A DNA stretch of 64,000 bases from Kitasatospora cheerisanensis KCTC 2395 (GCF_000696185.1 NZ_KK853997.1:6207515-6271514); one strand, 5' to 3'; positions 35,063 through 45,205 are shown, counted from the first letter of the stretch. Notes: generated by a model from the sequence alone, not told the origin. Made by a program: numbers and translations.

Positions 35063-35893
35063 ATGCACGAAATGATCACCGACGACGGGGTGCGCCTGAC
35101 CTACCGCGACAGCGGCGGCGACGGCGTCCCCCTGGTCATGCTCCACGGCTGGGGGCAGACCGCGGCGATGTTCCGCCACCAGGTCGAGGCACTGGCCCCG
35201 GGCCGGCGCGTCGTCACGGTGGACTTCCGCGGCCACGGCCGCTCGGAGAAGCCGCGGCACGGCTACCGGATCGCCCGGCTGGCCCGCGACGTCCTCGAAC
35301 TGGCCGACCACCTCGGCCTGGAGAGCTTCGACGCGCTCGGCTGGTCGATGGGCGCCTCGGTGTGGTGGAGCTTCGTCGACCAGTACGGCACCGGCCGGCT
35401 CCGCCGCCTGGTGCTGGTCGACCAGCCCGCCGCCGTCGCCGCCGTGCCGTGGACGACCGGGGCCGAACAGCGCCAGTGCGGCGCCATCTTCGACGTCGCG
35501 GGCCTGCTGGAGCTGGGCGCCGCGCTGGCCGGGCCGGACGGCGAGCGGGTCCGCGAAGACTTCGTCCGCTCGATGTTCGGCGGCGACCCCGACCCCGGCG
35601 TGCTGGCCTTCGTGCTCGACGAGATCCGCGCCACCCCGGCGTACGCGGGCGTCCCGCTGCTGTTCGACCACTGCGCCCAGGACTGGCGCGACGTGCTCGA
35701 CCGGATCGACGTGCCGACCCTGGTGATCGGTTGCGAGGGCAGCCACGTCGACCCCGACTCGCAGCGGTTCGTGGCGGAGCGGATCCCCGGCGCCCGCCTG
35801 CACGTGTTCCCGGCGGACGTGGCGCGCTCGCACTTCCCGTTCCTGGAGAACCCCGGCGCGTTCAACGCCGTCGTGGAGAAGTTCCTCTCCTGA
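35063..35893 (+). CDS. Alpha/beta hydrolase
   Basis: The 276-residue protein has the oxyanion HGWGQ loop, DFRGHGRSEKP and the nucleophile elbow GWSMGAS (serine near residue 97), with a late SHFPFLENP supplying the histidine. It fits the broad non-heme haloperoxidase/esterase group. No clear ribosome-binding site precedes the ATG at 35063. It lies just upstream of an AraC regulator and a second hydrolase, all on the plus strand. Confidence 0.87.
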   Translation: MHEMITDDGVRLTYRDSGGDGVPLVMLHGWGQTAAMFRHQVEALAPGRRVVTVDFRGHGRSEKPRHGYRIARLARDVLELADHLGLESFDALGWSMGASVWWSFVDQYGTGRLRRLVLVDQPAAVAAVPWTTGAEQRQCGAIFDVAGLLELGAALAGPDGERVREDFVRSMFGGDPDPGVLAFVLDEIRATPAYAGVPLLFDHCAQDWRDVLDRIDVPTLVIGCEGSHVDPDSQRFVAERIPGARLHVFPADVARSHFPFLENPGAFNAVVEKFLS

Positions 35894-35958
35894 GCGCCGC
35901 GCCGCCCCGGCGCCCGCCCCCCAGTCTTCGCACAGCCCTCAACCGGTCGGAGCCTCCC

Positions 35959-36825
35959 GTGAACCCGTCGGGTCCCTCGCCCATGCCCGAAAACACCTGC
36001 TCGCTGCTCGACCAGAGCAGCTACGACGGCGTCATCGACGTCCTCGCCCCGCCGCCCGGCAGCGCCCCCGACGACTGCCTGTACCTCGCCCTGCCCGTCC
36101 GCGGCACCGCCTCGGTGCGGCGGGGCGGCGCCAGCACCGTGCTGGCGCCCGGCGACCTGCTGATCGGCACCACCCCGCACCCGGCGGGCCTGCTGCGGGA
36201 CGCCGAGTGCCGGATGATCAGGTTCCGCGTCCCGTGCTTCTTCCTGGGCGTCCGGCAGGCCGACGTGCGGCGGGCCGGCGGCCTGCTGGCCCGCGGCGGC
36301 GAGGGCGTCGGCGCGCTCGCCTCGCAGTTCCTGAGCACCCTGGCCGGCCAGGCGCGGGCCCACCGGGCCCGCCCCGGCAACCACTTGGCGCGCAGCGTCT
36401 CCGACATCGTGGCGATCCTGGTCACCGAACTGCTGGAGCGGGAGGCCCCCGAGTACCCGACCGGCTCCGCCGAGATCCTGGCCCGGCTGCGCGCGCACAT
36501 CGAGGAGAACCTCGCCGACCCGGACCTGTCGCCGGAGTCGATCGCCCGCTCGCAGCACATCTCGGTGCGCTACCTGCACAAGCTGTTCCAGCAGGACGGC
36601 ACCACCGTCGGCCAGTGGGTCCGGCAGCGCCGACTGGACGCCTGCCGCCGCGAGTTGGAGCGGCCCACCCGCCGGCAGGTCAGCGTGTCCGCGGTCGCGC
36701 ACCGCTGGGGCTTCGTCAGCCACTCGCACTTCAGCCGGGCCTTCCGCGAGACGTACGGCGTCTCGCCGCGGCAGTGGCAGGCGTACGCCGCGGCCCGTGC
36801 CGACGGCGACCGCCCCGCCTCCTGA
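35959..36825 (+). CDS. AraC-family transcriptional regulator
   Basis: The GTG at 35959, six bases after GGAG, yields 288 residues; an ATG at 35983 is an alternative. The N-terminal part is a cupin-like sensor (LVLAPGDLLIGTTPHP). The C-terminus has SIARSQHISVRYLHKLF and VAHRWGFVSHSHFSRAFR with YGVSPRQW. It sits between two alpha/beta hydrolase genes and may regulate them. It is nearly identical in HTH layout to the AraC genes at 31805, 48932 and 49983. Confidence 0.9.
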   Translation: MNPSGPSPMPENTCSLLDQSSYDGVIDVLAPPPGSAPDDCLYLALPVRGTASVRRGGASTVLAPGDLLIGTTPHPAGLLRDAECRMIRFRVPCFFLGVRQADVRRAGGLLARGGEGVGALASQFLSTLAGQARAHRARPGNHLARSVSDIVAILVTELLEREAPEYPTGSAEILARLRAHIEENLADPDLSPESIARSQHISVRYLHKLFQQDGTTVGQWVRQRRLDACRRELERPTRRQVSVSAVAHRWGFVSHSHFSRAFRETYGVSPRQWQAYAAARADGDRPAS

Positions 36826-36856
36826 ACCGCCGGGCCCCACCATCCGAAAGGCCGTC

Positions 36857-37573
36857 ATGTCCTCCACCCGGCCCACCGTCGTGCTCGTCCACGACGGCTG
36901 CTCCGACACCACCACCTGGTTCGGCGTGGTCGCCGAACTCCACCGGCGCGGGCTGACCGTGCTGGCCGCCGCCAACCCGCTGCGCGGGCTCGACCACGAC
37001 GCCCGCTACCTGTCCTCGCTGGTCGCGGGCATCGACGGGCCGGTGGTGCTGGTCGGCCACTCCTACGGCGGGGCGGTGATCACCGAGGCCGGGACCGCGC
37101 CGAACGTGGTCGCGCTGGTCTACGTCGCCGCCTACCTGCCGGACGTGGGGGAGAGCCACGACGCGCTGACCGCCCGCTTCGCGCCCGCGCCGGCCCGGGC
37201 GCGGCTGCGGCGCACCGCCGTCGACACGCCCGGCACCGGGCCGGCCACCGAGCTGACGGTGCCCCGGGAGGCGTTCCGGCCGCTGGTCGCCGCCGACCTG
37301 GACGCGGAGGTGGCGCACGTCCTCGCCGCGCTCCAACGGCCGGTGGTGGAGAGGGTGTTCACCGACACCCCGACCGTCGCGGCGTGGCGCGGGAAGCCCT
37401 CGTGGGCGCTGGTGGCGGGCGCGGACCGGGCGCTGCCGCCGGACGTCCAGCGCTTCACCGCGGAGCGGGCCGGGGCCCGGGTGGTGGAGCTGGCCGAGGC
37501 CTCGCACGCGGTGGCGGTCTCGCAGCCGACGGCGGTCGCGGAGCTGATCCGCGATGCGGCGCTGGGCCGCTGA
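36857..37573 (+). CDS. Alpha/beta hydrolase (EstA/salicylate-esterase-like)
   Basis: The 238-residue protein opens with VVLVHDGCSDTTTW and has the elbow GHSYGGAV (serine near residue 75), with SHAVAVSQP giving the histidine. It closely parallels the gene at 54518, which has the same GHSYGGAVIT and C-terminal layout. Plant-type methylesterases share this pattern. The ATG at 36857 follows GAAAGG, 31 bases after the AraC stop, so both are probably co-transcribed. Confidence 0.88.
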   Translation: MSSTRPTVVLVHDGCSDTTTWFGVVAELHRRGLTVLAAANPLRGLDHDARYLSSLVAGIDGPVVLVGHSYGGAVITEAGTAPNVVALVYVAAYLPDVGESHDALTARFAPAPARARLRRTAVDTPGTGPATELTVPREAFRPLVAADLDAEVAHVLAALQRPVVERVFTDTPTVAAWRGKPSWALVAGADRALPPDVQRFTAERAGARVVELAEASHAVAVSQPTAVAELIRDAALGR

Positions 37574-37592
37574 CGGCCCGCCGGACATGGTT

Positions 37593-37629
37593 CGCGCCCG
37601 GCGTCCGCAGGTGCGGGACGCCGGGCGCG
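37593..37629. terminator. Bidirectional hairpin between convergent hydrolase genes
   Basis: CGCGCCCGGCGTCC and GGACGCCGGGCGCG form a perfect 14-bp stem around a nine-base loop, placed centrally in the 78-base gap between convergent genes. Confidence 0.75.
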
Positions 37630-37651
37630 GGTCTGTCGCGGCCGGGCCGGA

Positions 37652-38533
<882 letters not shown>

Positions 38534-38714
38534 CTAGGAGCGGCCGGGGCGGGCGGCTCGTCCCGGAGAGCACACCCCTTCGTCCGAGAGCGTCGTGACG
38601 ACCCGTCGACCGCCGTGCGCCCAGCGGCCGCAGCCGGTGCGCGGAGGGGACAGCCGGCGGGTGCGCGGGTTCCTACGCTGGGCCGGTCCTGATCCACACC
38701 CCCTCGGGAGAACC

Positions 38715-39263
38715 ATGTCCAGCCAGCCTCGCCTGCACCAGCGCGGGCCCGCCGCCCAGGAGTTCGGCACCGTCACGCAGCTGCCGATCGCGCTGTCGCA
38801 CGACGCCCGCCGGTACTCGGCGCAGCGCCTCAACCGCGTCCTCGCGGACACCCAGTTCCTGTACGGGCTCTACAAGAAGTACCACTGGGGCATGCGCGGC
38901 CCGACGGCCTACCAGCTGCACCTGCTGTTCGACAAGCACGCCCAGGAGCAGCTGGAGCTGGTCGACGCGCTCGCCGAGCGGGTGCAGATGCTCGGCGGCG
39001 TCGCGGTCGGCGACCTGCGGCACGCGGCCGAGATCACCGGCGTGCCGCGCCCGCCGGACGGCATCGACGACGTCCGCTCCATGCTGTCGCGGCTGCTGGA
39101 CGCGCACGAGCGCATCCTCACCGACGTCCGGGACGCCGCCGCGCGCACCGCGGAGCTCGGCGACGACGGCACCCAGGACCTGCTGGTGTCGCAGATCGTC
39201 CGCACCGGCGAGGCCCAGGTGTGGTTCCTGGCCGAGCACCTGGTGGACACGCCGGAGCTGTAA
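38715..39263 (+). CDS. dps: Dps-family ferritin-like DNA-protection protein
   Basis: The 182-residue protein carries the Dps ferroxidase pattern KYHWGMRGP followed by LHLLFDKHAQEQLELVDALAERVQMLGG. Assembled Dps shells store iron and shield DNA against peroxide. Both N- and C-terminal extensions are modest. GGGAGAA precedes the ATG at 38715. A perfect 48-base palindrome follows the stop and also ends the convergent transporter gene. It is divergent from the chloroperoxidase-like gene. Confidence 0.9.
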   Translation: MSSQPRLHQRGPAAQEFGTVTQLPIALSHDARRYSAQRLNRVLADTQFLYGLYKKYHWGMRGPTAYQLHLLFDKHAQEQLELVDALAERVQMLGGVAVGDLRHAAEITGVPRPPDGIDDVRSMLSRLLDAHERILTDVRDAAARTAELGDDGTQDLLVSQIVRTGEAQVWFLAEHLVDTPEL

Positions 39264-39270
39264 CGGCGCC

Positions 39271-39318
39271 CACGCGAAGGAGGGCCGTCCCCCCGGGGGG
39301 ACGGCCCTCCTTCGCGTG
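39271..39318. terminator. Perfect 48-bp palindrome, bidirectional terminator
   Basis: Positions 39271-39294 and 39295-39318 are exact reverse complements (CACGCGAAGGAGGGCCGTCC then CCCC, and its mirror). No loop base is unpaired in sequence. It lies eight bases after the dps stop and four before the end of the convergent transporter gene. Confidence 0.9.
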
Positions 39319-39322
39319 CGGC

Positions 39323-40033
39323 TCAGAGCGTGCGGCGCACGCCCGCCTGGTGCTCCAGCGCGCCGAACTGCTCCGCCAGCTGGGCGTGCATGGCGTGCTC
39401 GGCGGGGCCGCTGCGGCCGATCGGCAGCACGTCACGGCCGCGCAGCTCCTCGACCATCAGCGCGTACGCCGCGTACGCCGCCACCAGGGCGAGCAGCAGG
39501 CCGAGCGCGCCGGCGGTGCGGCCCAGCCACTCGACGCCGGTGACGCCGGCCAGGCCCGCCACCAGGTAGCGCGGGGTGGCGACCAGCAGGACCAGCCAGA
39601 GGGCCTTCTTCGGCCGGGCCACCGAGGCCATCAGGGCGGCGAAGACGGTGAAGGTCAGGTTCAGCACGCCCAGCACCTTCGCGCCGCCGGGCGCGTCCGT
39701 CGCGGTGACCAGGCCGAAGGACAGCCAGGCCCCGGCGAAGCCCGCCATCAGGGTCGCCGCGACCACGTCGCGGGCGCCGAACGCCAGGATGCCGACCAGC
39801 AGTTGGAGGGCGAAGGCGGAGAACACGGTGAGCGCCACGGCCTGCCGGTACGCGCCGTCGATCAGGCCGAGCTGGAGGCTGCTGGTCAGCGCGGAGGAGA
39901 TCGCCACCGCGAAGAAGCCGAGCGGCATCGGCGAGGCGATCGGCCGCAGGCTGATCCGGGTCATGGTGTGCAGCCCGGGAGTGGCCGGGACGTCCTGCGC
40001 CCGGGGGTCTTCGATGGTCGTCGCTGCCGTCAT
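39323..40033 (-). CDS. GPR1/FUN34/YaaH (SatP)-type acetate/succinate transporter
   Basis: The 236-residue protein has six hydrophobic segments and, before the first, SPMPLGFFAVA, a variant of the family signature NPAPLGL. SatP proteins carry acetate and succinate with protons. The ATG at 40033 follows AAGGAAC. Its upstream leader carries a 17-bp tandem repeat. It is not obviously linked to neighbours in function. Confidence 0.85.
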   Translation of the reverse strand: MTAATTIEDPRAQDVPATPGLHTMTRISLRPIASPMPLGFFAVAISSALTSSLQLGLIDGAYRQAVALTVFSAFALQLLVGILAFGARDVVAATLMAGFAGAWLSFGLVTATDAPGGAKVLGVLNLTFTVFAALMASVARPKKALWLVLLVATPRYLVAGLAGVTGVEWLGRTAGALGLLLALVAAYAAYALMVEELRGRDVLPIGRSGPAEHAMHAQLAEQFGALEHQAGVRRTL

Positions 40034-40051
40034 GCGTCTGTTCCTTCGTGC

Positions 40052-40094
40052 GGAGGGGGAGTTCACGGGGAGGGGGAGTTCACGGGGAGGGGGA
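40052..40094. repeat. 17-bp tandem repeat in the transporter leader
   Basis: Two full copies (40052 and 40069) of GGAGGGGGAGTTCACGG plus nine bases of a third lie 19 bases upstream of the transporter ATG (minus strand). Confidence 0.85.
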
Positions 40095-40140
40095 AACGGG
40101 CTCGGGCCCCCGGGCGATCGCTCGCTCAGGGGCCCGAGCC
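40095..40140 (-). terminator. Hairpin terminator of the isochorismatase-DoxX operon
   Basis: CGGGCTCGGGCCCC and GGGGCCCGAGCCCG form a perfect 14-bp stem with an 18-base loop, just past the DoxX stop on the minus strand. Confidence 0.75.
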
Positions 40141-40161
40141 CGTACTGCGGTGCTGCTGCCC

Positions 40162-40644
40162 TCACTTGCGGTGGAGGGCGAACCGGGTGGCCAGACCGCC
40201 ACCGACACCGGCGACCAGCGCCGGCGCGAGGCACCACAGGGGCCAGTCGGCCAGGCCGAGCGCGCCGTCCACCGACCACCGGCCCGGACCGGTCGCGGTG
40301 AGTGCGGCGGCTATGGTGATCAGGACGAACGGGAACTCGTACCCGTCGTGCTGGACCCACAGGCCGTGCGGCCACTTGACCGTCAGGGCGACGGTCATGA
40401 CGCCCATGACGCCCGCGCCCGCCAGCGGGGTGAGCAGGCCGGCGGCGAGCATCAGCCCGGCGCCGATCTGGGTGCCGCCGGCGGCCAGGGCGGTCAGCAT
40501 CCCGCCCCGGAAGCCGTCACCCCGGAACTCGGCGGTACCGCCTGCCAGCCCGCCGCCGCCCAGGTGGTGGCTGACCTTCTGGACGCCGTGCCCGGCGATC
40601 AGCAGGCCGGTGACCAGGCGGAGCAGGAGAAGACCGGTGTTCAT
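40162..40644 (-). CDS. DoxX-family membrane protein
   Basis: The 160-residue protein has four hydrophobic helices, with the first carrying LLLLRLVTGLLIAGHGVQK, typical of DoxX. MNTG starts at 40644, five bases after the upstream gene's stop, so the two are co-transcribed. DoxX proteins are linked to thiosulfate oxidation or redox and membrane stress; the specific role here is unknown. Confidence 0.85.
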   Translation of the reverse strand: MNTGLLLLRLVTGLLIAGHGVQKVSHHLGGGGLAGGTAEFRGDGFRGGMLTALAAGGTQIGAGLMLAAGLLTPLAGAGVMGVMTVALTVKWPHGLWVQHDGYEFPFVLITIAAALTATGPGRWSVDGALGLADWPLWCLAPALVAGVGGGLATRFALHRK

Positions 40645-40649
40645 CGCGG

Positions 40650-41312
40650 TCAGCCCGCGGCGTGCGGGTTGATCATCGACTGGGCGTAGAACACGCCCAT
40701 GCCGTAGGCGCCGCCGTGCTCCTTGACCAGGTCGGTGACGGCGACGTAGGTCTCCGAGCGGGCCCAGTCGCGCTGGAGCTCCAGCAGGACCTGCACCCAG
40801 GTGACGGGCACGGCGCCGGCGGCGGTCATCCGCTGCAGGGCGTGCTCGTGGGCCAGCGGGCTGACACCGCCGGAGGCGTCCGCGACGACGTACACCTCGT
40901 AGCCCTGGCCGAGCGCGGAGAGCGCCGGCAGGACCAGGCAGACCTCGGTCCACAGGCCCGACAGGATGATCTTCTTGCGGCCGGTGGCCTTGACGGCCGC
41001 GACCAGCGCCTCGTCCTCCCAGGCGTTCATGCTGGTGCGGTCGATGACCTCGTGGTCGGGGAAGACCGCCTTCAGCTGCGGCAGGATCGGGCCGGAGAAG
41101 GACTCGGCGGCGACGGTCGACAGGACCACCGGCACGTCGAAGATCTTCGCGGCCTTGGCCAGGCCCACGGTCGAGTTGATGATCGAGGTGCGGTCGCCGG
41201 AGCCGGTGCCGAAGAACATCTGCGGCTGGTGGTCGACGAACAGCATCATCGAGTTCTCGGGGGTCAGCAGGTCCGGGCTCGGGGCGGCCTTGACGTTGGC
41301 GAAGTCGACCAT
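40650..41312 (-). CDS. Isochorismatase-family cysteine hydrolase (YcaC-like)
   Basis: The 220-residue protein has MLFVDHQPQMF with the catalytic aspartate, RTSMNAWEDEAL with the region that normally includes lysine, and LSGLWTEVCLVLPALSA, whose cysteine is the nucleophile. It resembles YcaC-type hydrolases of unknown substrate more than true isochorismatases. AAGGAC precedes the ATG at 41312. It is the first gene of a two-gene operon with DoxX and divergent from the luciferase-like operon. Confidence 0.88.
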   Translation of the reverse strand: MVDFANVKAAPSPDLLTPENSMMLFVDHQPQMFFGTGSGDRTSIINSTVGLAKAAKIFDVPVVLSTVAAESFSGPILPQLKAVFPDHEVIDRTSMNAWEDEALVAAVKATGRKKIILSGLWTEVCLVLPALSALGQGYEVYVVADASGGVSPLAHEHALQRMTAAGAVPVTWVQVLLELQRDWARSETYVAVTDLVKEHGGAYGMGVFYAQSMINPHAAG

Positions 41313-41601
41313 GACGGGTCCTTCTCTCGTGGGAATACGGGGATGTGAGGGGGCGTCAGGCACTCGTCCGGTGCGTTCCGGGGTTGCCGACGACCACCAA
41401 GCTAAGCCCCGCCCGGGGCCCGTTCCTGCCCGCTGCGCGCCCGGCGCTGTTCCCACAACGCACACCGCGGGCGGCTGCAACTGCTGTGCACTCCAAGGCA
41501 ATTGGCCATGCGCTGGGGAGGCCCTCGACGGCCCGCGCGCTGCCTACGGTCGCAGGGCGGCCCGGCCGGGTCGTGCACAGTCAGCGGAAAGGCGGCACCC
41601 C

Positions 41602-42678
41602 GTGCAGTTCGGGATATTCAGCGTCGGCGACGTGACGGTCGATCCGACCACCGGGCGGGCGCCCACCGAGGGGGAGCGGATCAAGGCGATCCTGGCGATC
41701 GCCCTCAAGGCCGAGGAGGTCGGCCTCGACGTGTTCGCCACCGGCGAGCACCACAACCCGCCGTTCGTGCCGTCCTCCCCGACCACCATGCTCGGCTGGA
41801 TCGCGGCGAAGACCGAGCGGATCGTGCTGTCCACCGCGACCACGCTGATCACCACCAACGACCCGGTGAAGATCGCCGAGGACTACGCGATGCTCCAGCA
41901 CGTCGCGGACGGCCGGGTCGACCTGATGATGGGCCGCGGCAACACCGGCCCCGTGTACCCGTGGTTCGGCCAGGACATCCGCCAGGGCATCCCGCTCGCC
42001 ACCGAGAACTACGCGCTGCTGCGCCGGCTCTGGCGCGAGGACGTGGTCGACTGGGAGGGCCGCTTCCGCACCCCCTTGCAGGGCTTCACCTCCACCCCGC
42101 GCCCGCTGGACGACACCCCGCCGTTCGTCTGGCACGGCTCGATCCGCAGCCCCGAGATCGCCGAGCAGGCCGCGTACTACGGCGACGGCTTCTTCCACAA
42201 CAACATCTTCTGGCCGCAGGAACACACCCGCCGGATGGTCGAGCTGTACCGCACCCGGTTCGCCCACCACGGGCACGGCAGCCCCGAGCAGGCCATCGTC
42301 GGACTCGGCGGCCAGGTGTTCATGCGCAAGAACTCCCAGGACGCCGTACGGGAGTTCCGCCCCTACTTCGACAACGCCCCGGTCTACGGCCACGGGCCGT
42401 CGCTGGAGGAGTTCACCTCGCAGACGCCGCTGACCGTCGGCAGCCCGCAGGAGGTCATCGAGCGCACCCTCGGCTTCCGGGACGTGGTCGGCGACTACCA
42501 GCGGCAGCTGTTCCTGATGGACCACGCCGGACTGCCGCTGAAGACCGTCCTCGAACAGCTCGACATCCTCGGCGAGGAGGTCGTCCCGGTGCTGCGCGAG
42601 GAGTTCGCCAAGAACCGCCCCGCCGGCGTGCCGGACGCGCCGACCCACGCCTCGCTGAAGGCGGTGGCCGCCAAGTGA
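41602..42678 (+). CDS. LLM-class flavin-dependent monooxygenase (CE1758-like)
   Basis: The 358-residue protein follows the bacterial luciferase-like fold: FATGEHHNPPFVPSSP, RIVLSTATTLITTNDPVKIAEDYAML and GRVDLMMGRGNTGPVYPWFG. These fit FMN-dependent monooxygenases of the CE1758 group, which pair with a CE1759-type reductase. The GTG at 41602 follows GGAAAGG. Its stop overlaps the reductase start as GTGA, so reduced flavin supply and use are translationally linked. The substrate is unknown. Confidence 0.9.
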   Translation: MQFGIFSVGDVTVDPTTGRAPTEGERIKAILAIALKAEEVGLDVFATGEHHNPPFVPSSPTTMLGWIAAKTERIVLSTATTLITTNDPVKIAEDYAMLQHVADGRVDLMMGRGNTGPVYPWFGQDIRQGIPLATENYALLRRLWREDVVDWEGRFRTPLQGFTSTPRPLDDTPPFVWHGSIRSPEIAEQAAYYGDGFFHNNIFWPQEHTRRMVELYRTRFAHHGHGSPEQAIVGLGGQVFMRKNSQDAVREFRPYFDNAPVYGHGPSLEEFTSQTPLTVGSPQEVIERTLGFRDVVGDYQRQLFLMDHAGLPLKTVLEQLDILGEEVVPVLREEFAKNRPAGVPDAPTHASLKAVAAK

Positions 42679-43286
42679 GCGCGCTCACCCTGGCCGTGGT
42701 CTCCGGCGGGCTCTCCGTCCCGTCCTCCACCCGGCTGCTTGCCGACCGGCTCGCCGGGTCCGCGACCGCCGCGCTCGCCGCCGCCGGACGCGAAGCCACC
42801 GTCCGGCTGCACGAGTTGCGGCCGCTGGCCACGCCGATCTCGAACCACCTGGTGACCGGCTGGCCCTCGCCCGCGCTGGCCACCGCGCTGGACGAGGTGA
42901 GCACCGCCGACGCCCTGATCGCCGTCTCGCCGATCTTCTCGGCCTCCTACAGCGGCCTGTTCAAGTCCTTCTTCGACCTGCTCGACCCCGGCGCGCTCGC
43001 CGGCAAGCCGGTGCTGATCGGCGCGACCGGCGGCACCGCCCGGCACTCGCTCGCCCTCGAGCACGCGCTGCGCCCGCTGTTCGCCTACCAGCGCGCCCTG
43101 GCCGCCCCCACCGCCGTGTTCGCGGCCTCCGAGGACTGGGGCGGCACCGGCGACTCCCGCACCGACACCCTGCCCGCCCGGATCGACCGGGCCGGGCAGG
43201 AACTCGCCGCGCTCGTCCTGGCGGCGGCCGCCACCGCCGCGCCCGGGCCGGCCGGCCCGACCGCGCCCGCGCTCGGCTTCCACTGA
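42675..43286 (+). CDS. NADPH-dependent FMN reductase (CE1759-like)
   Basis: The 203-residue flavodoxin-like protein has VSGGLSVPSSTRLLADRL for FMN phosphate binding and VSPIFSASYSGLFKSFFDLLD. It matches reductases coupled to LLM monooxygenases and would hand FMNH2 to the upstream partner. Stop and start overlap with the monooxygenase. The amidohydrolase follows 32 bases later and is probably co-transcribed. Confidence 0.88.
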   Translation: MSALTLAVVSGGLSVPSSTRLLADRLAGSATAALAAAGREATVRLHELRPLATPISNHLVTGWPSPALATALDEVSTADALIAVSPIFSASYSGLFKSFFDLLDPGALAGKPVLIGATGGTARHSLALEHALRPLFAYQRALAAPTAVFAASEDWGGTGDSRTDTLPARIDRAGQELAALVLAAAATAAPGPAGPTAPALGFH

Positions 43287-43318
43287 CCTCACCCGAACCC
43301 GCCCGAAGGGGACCAGCC

Positions 43319-45205
43319 TTGTCCACCATGCCCGTCGCCGGAGTCCGCCCCGGCACCCCCGAACAGCCCGCCGACCTGGTCGTCCGCAACGCCAAGGTGT
43401 TCACCAACGACCCGCGCCGCCCGCAGGCCACCGCCGTCGCCGTCCGCGACGGCGTGATCCGGGCCGTCGGCGAGGACGCCGACATCGTCCCGCTGGTCGG
43501 CCCGGACACCCGGGTCGTCGACGCGCTCGGCCGCCGCGTCGTCCCCGGCCTCAACGACGCCCACCTGCACGTGATCCGCGGCGGCCTCAACTACGTGATG
43601 GAGCTGCGCTGGGACGGCGTCCGCTCGCTCCGCCGGGCCCTCGCGATGCTCCGCGAGCAGGCCGAGCGGACCCCGCCCGGCCAGTGGGTGCGGGTGGTCG
43701 GCGGCTGGTCCGCCGACCAGTTCGCCGAGCGCCGCCTGCCCACCCTCGCCGAGCTGAACGCCGCCGCCCCCGACACCCCCGTCTTCGTGCTGCACCTGTA
43801 CCAGTCGGCGCTGCTCAACAAGGCCGCGCTGCGCGCCGCCGGCTTCACCCGGGACAGCGCCGACCCGGCGGGCGGCCAGATCGTCCGCGGCCACGACGGC
43901 GAGCCCACCGGCCTGCTGATCGCCGCCCCCGGCGCGCTGCTGCTGTACTCCACCCTCGCCAAGGCCCCGATGCTGGACGAGGCCGACAAGGTCGACTCCA
44001 CCCGGCACTTCCTGCGCGAGCTGAACCGCTTCGGCCTGACCTCCGCGATCGACGCCGCCGGCGGCTTCCAGAGCTTCCCGGAGAACTACGGCACCGTCAT
44101 GGAACTCGCCCGCCGCGGCGAGCTGACGCTCCGCATCGCCTACCACCTGTTCCCGCAGACCGCCGGACAGGAACTCGACGACCTCAAGCGCTGGATCGAC
44201 ACCGTCCGCCCCGGCGAGGGCGACGAGTGGCTGCGCCTCAACGGCGCCGGCGAGAACCTCACCTGGGCCGCCGCCGACTTCGAGAACTTCACCGAACCGC
44301 GCCCGCAACTCGGCCCGTACGAGAGCGAGTTCGAGAAGGCCGTGCGGATGCTGATGGAGCACGGCTGGGGCTTCCGGCTGCATGCCACCTACGACGAGAC
44401 GATCCGCCGCGACCTCGCCGTGTTCGAGAAGCTCGCCGCCGAGGGCCTGTTCCCGCAGGGCAACCGCTGGCTGTTCGACCACGCCGAGACCGTCAGCACC
44501 GACAGCCTGGACCGGATCGCCGCGCTCGGCGGCGCCGTCTCCGTGCAGAACCGGCTCTCCTTCCAGGGCGAGGCCTTCGTCAACCGCTACGGCGCGCCCG
44601 CCGCCGCCGAGGCCCCGCCGCTGCGCGCCATGCTCGACCGCGGCCTGACCGTGGCCGGCGGCACCGACGCCACCCGGGTGTCCTCCTACAACCCGTGGGT
44701 CGCCCTGCACTGGCTGGTCTCCGGCCGCGCCGTCAGCGGCCGCCGGCTCGCCGCCGAGCACAACCGGCTCGACCGCGCCCAGGCACTGGAGGTGTTCACC
44801 CTCGGCGGCGCCCGCCTCACCGGCGAGGAGGAGGTCAAGGGCCGCCTCACCGTGGGCAGTTACGCCGACCTGGCGGTGCTCAGCGCCGACTACTTCACCG
44901 TCGAGGAGGACGACATTGCGCACATCGAGTCCGTGCTCACCGTGGTCGGCGGCCGGATCGTGCACGCCGTCGCCGAACACGAGGGCCTGGCCGCCGAACT
45001 GCCCGCGATCAGCCCCGCCTGGAGCCCCGTCGCCCGCTTCGGCGGCTACCAGGCCACCCCCGCGCCCGGCCTGGCCGGCGCCCGGCAGGCCGACCGGGTG
45101 CGGGAGGCCGCCGCCGCCTCCGAGGAGCAGTTCGCCTGGCGCCTCGCCCGCGGCCGCGCCGTCCCCGGGCAGCACGACGCCCCGCAGGACCCCTGCTTCT
45201 TCTGA
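43319..45205 (+). CDS. YtcJ-like metal-dependent amidohydrolase
   Basis: The TTG at 43319, seven bases after GAAGGGG, gives 628 residues; ATG 43328 is an alternative. VPGLNDAHLHV supplies the HxH metal site, and WGFRLHATYDETIR, LFDHAETV and GGTDATRVSSYNPW give the further histidines and the catalytic aspartate of the TIM-barrel amidohydrolase 3 group. It likely hydrolyses an amide, formamide or lactam produced or used by the upstream monooxygenase. The final 60 residues are unusually charged. Operon context suggests a small catabolic unit. Confidence 0.88.
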   Translation: MSTMPVAGVRPGTPEQPADLVVRNAKVFTNDPRRPQATAVAVRDGVIRAVGEDADIVPLVGPDTRVVDALGRRVVPGLNDAHLHVIRGGLNYVMELRWDGVRSLRRALAMLREQAERTPPGQWVRVVGGWSADQFAERRLPTLAELNAAAPDTPVFVLHLYQSALLNKAALRAAGFTRDSADPAGGQIVRGHDGEPTGLLIAAPGALLLYSTLAKAPMLDEADKVDSTRHFLRELNRFGLTSAIDAAGGFQSFPENYGTVMELARRGELTLRIAYHLFPQTAGQELDDLKRWIDTVRPGEGDEWLRLNGAGENLTWAAADFENFTEPRPQLGPYESEFEKAVRMLMEHGWGFRLHATYDETIRRDLAVFEKLAAEGLFPQGNRWLFDHAETVSTDSLDRIAALGGAVSVQNRLSFQGEAFVNRYGAPAAAEAPPLRAMLDRGLTVAGGTDATRVSSYNPWVALHWLVSGRAVSGRRLAAEHNRLDRAQALEVFTLGGARLTGEEEVKGRLTVGSYADLAVLSADYFTVEEDDIAHIESVLTVVGGRIVHAVAEHEGLAAELPAISPAWSPVARFGGYQATPAPGLAGARQADRVREAAAASEEQFAWRLARGRAVPGQHDAPQDPCFF

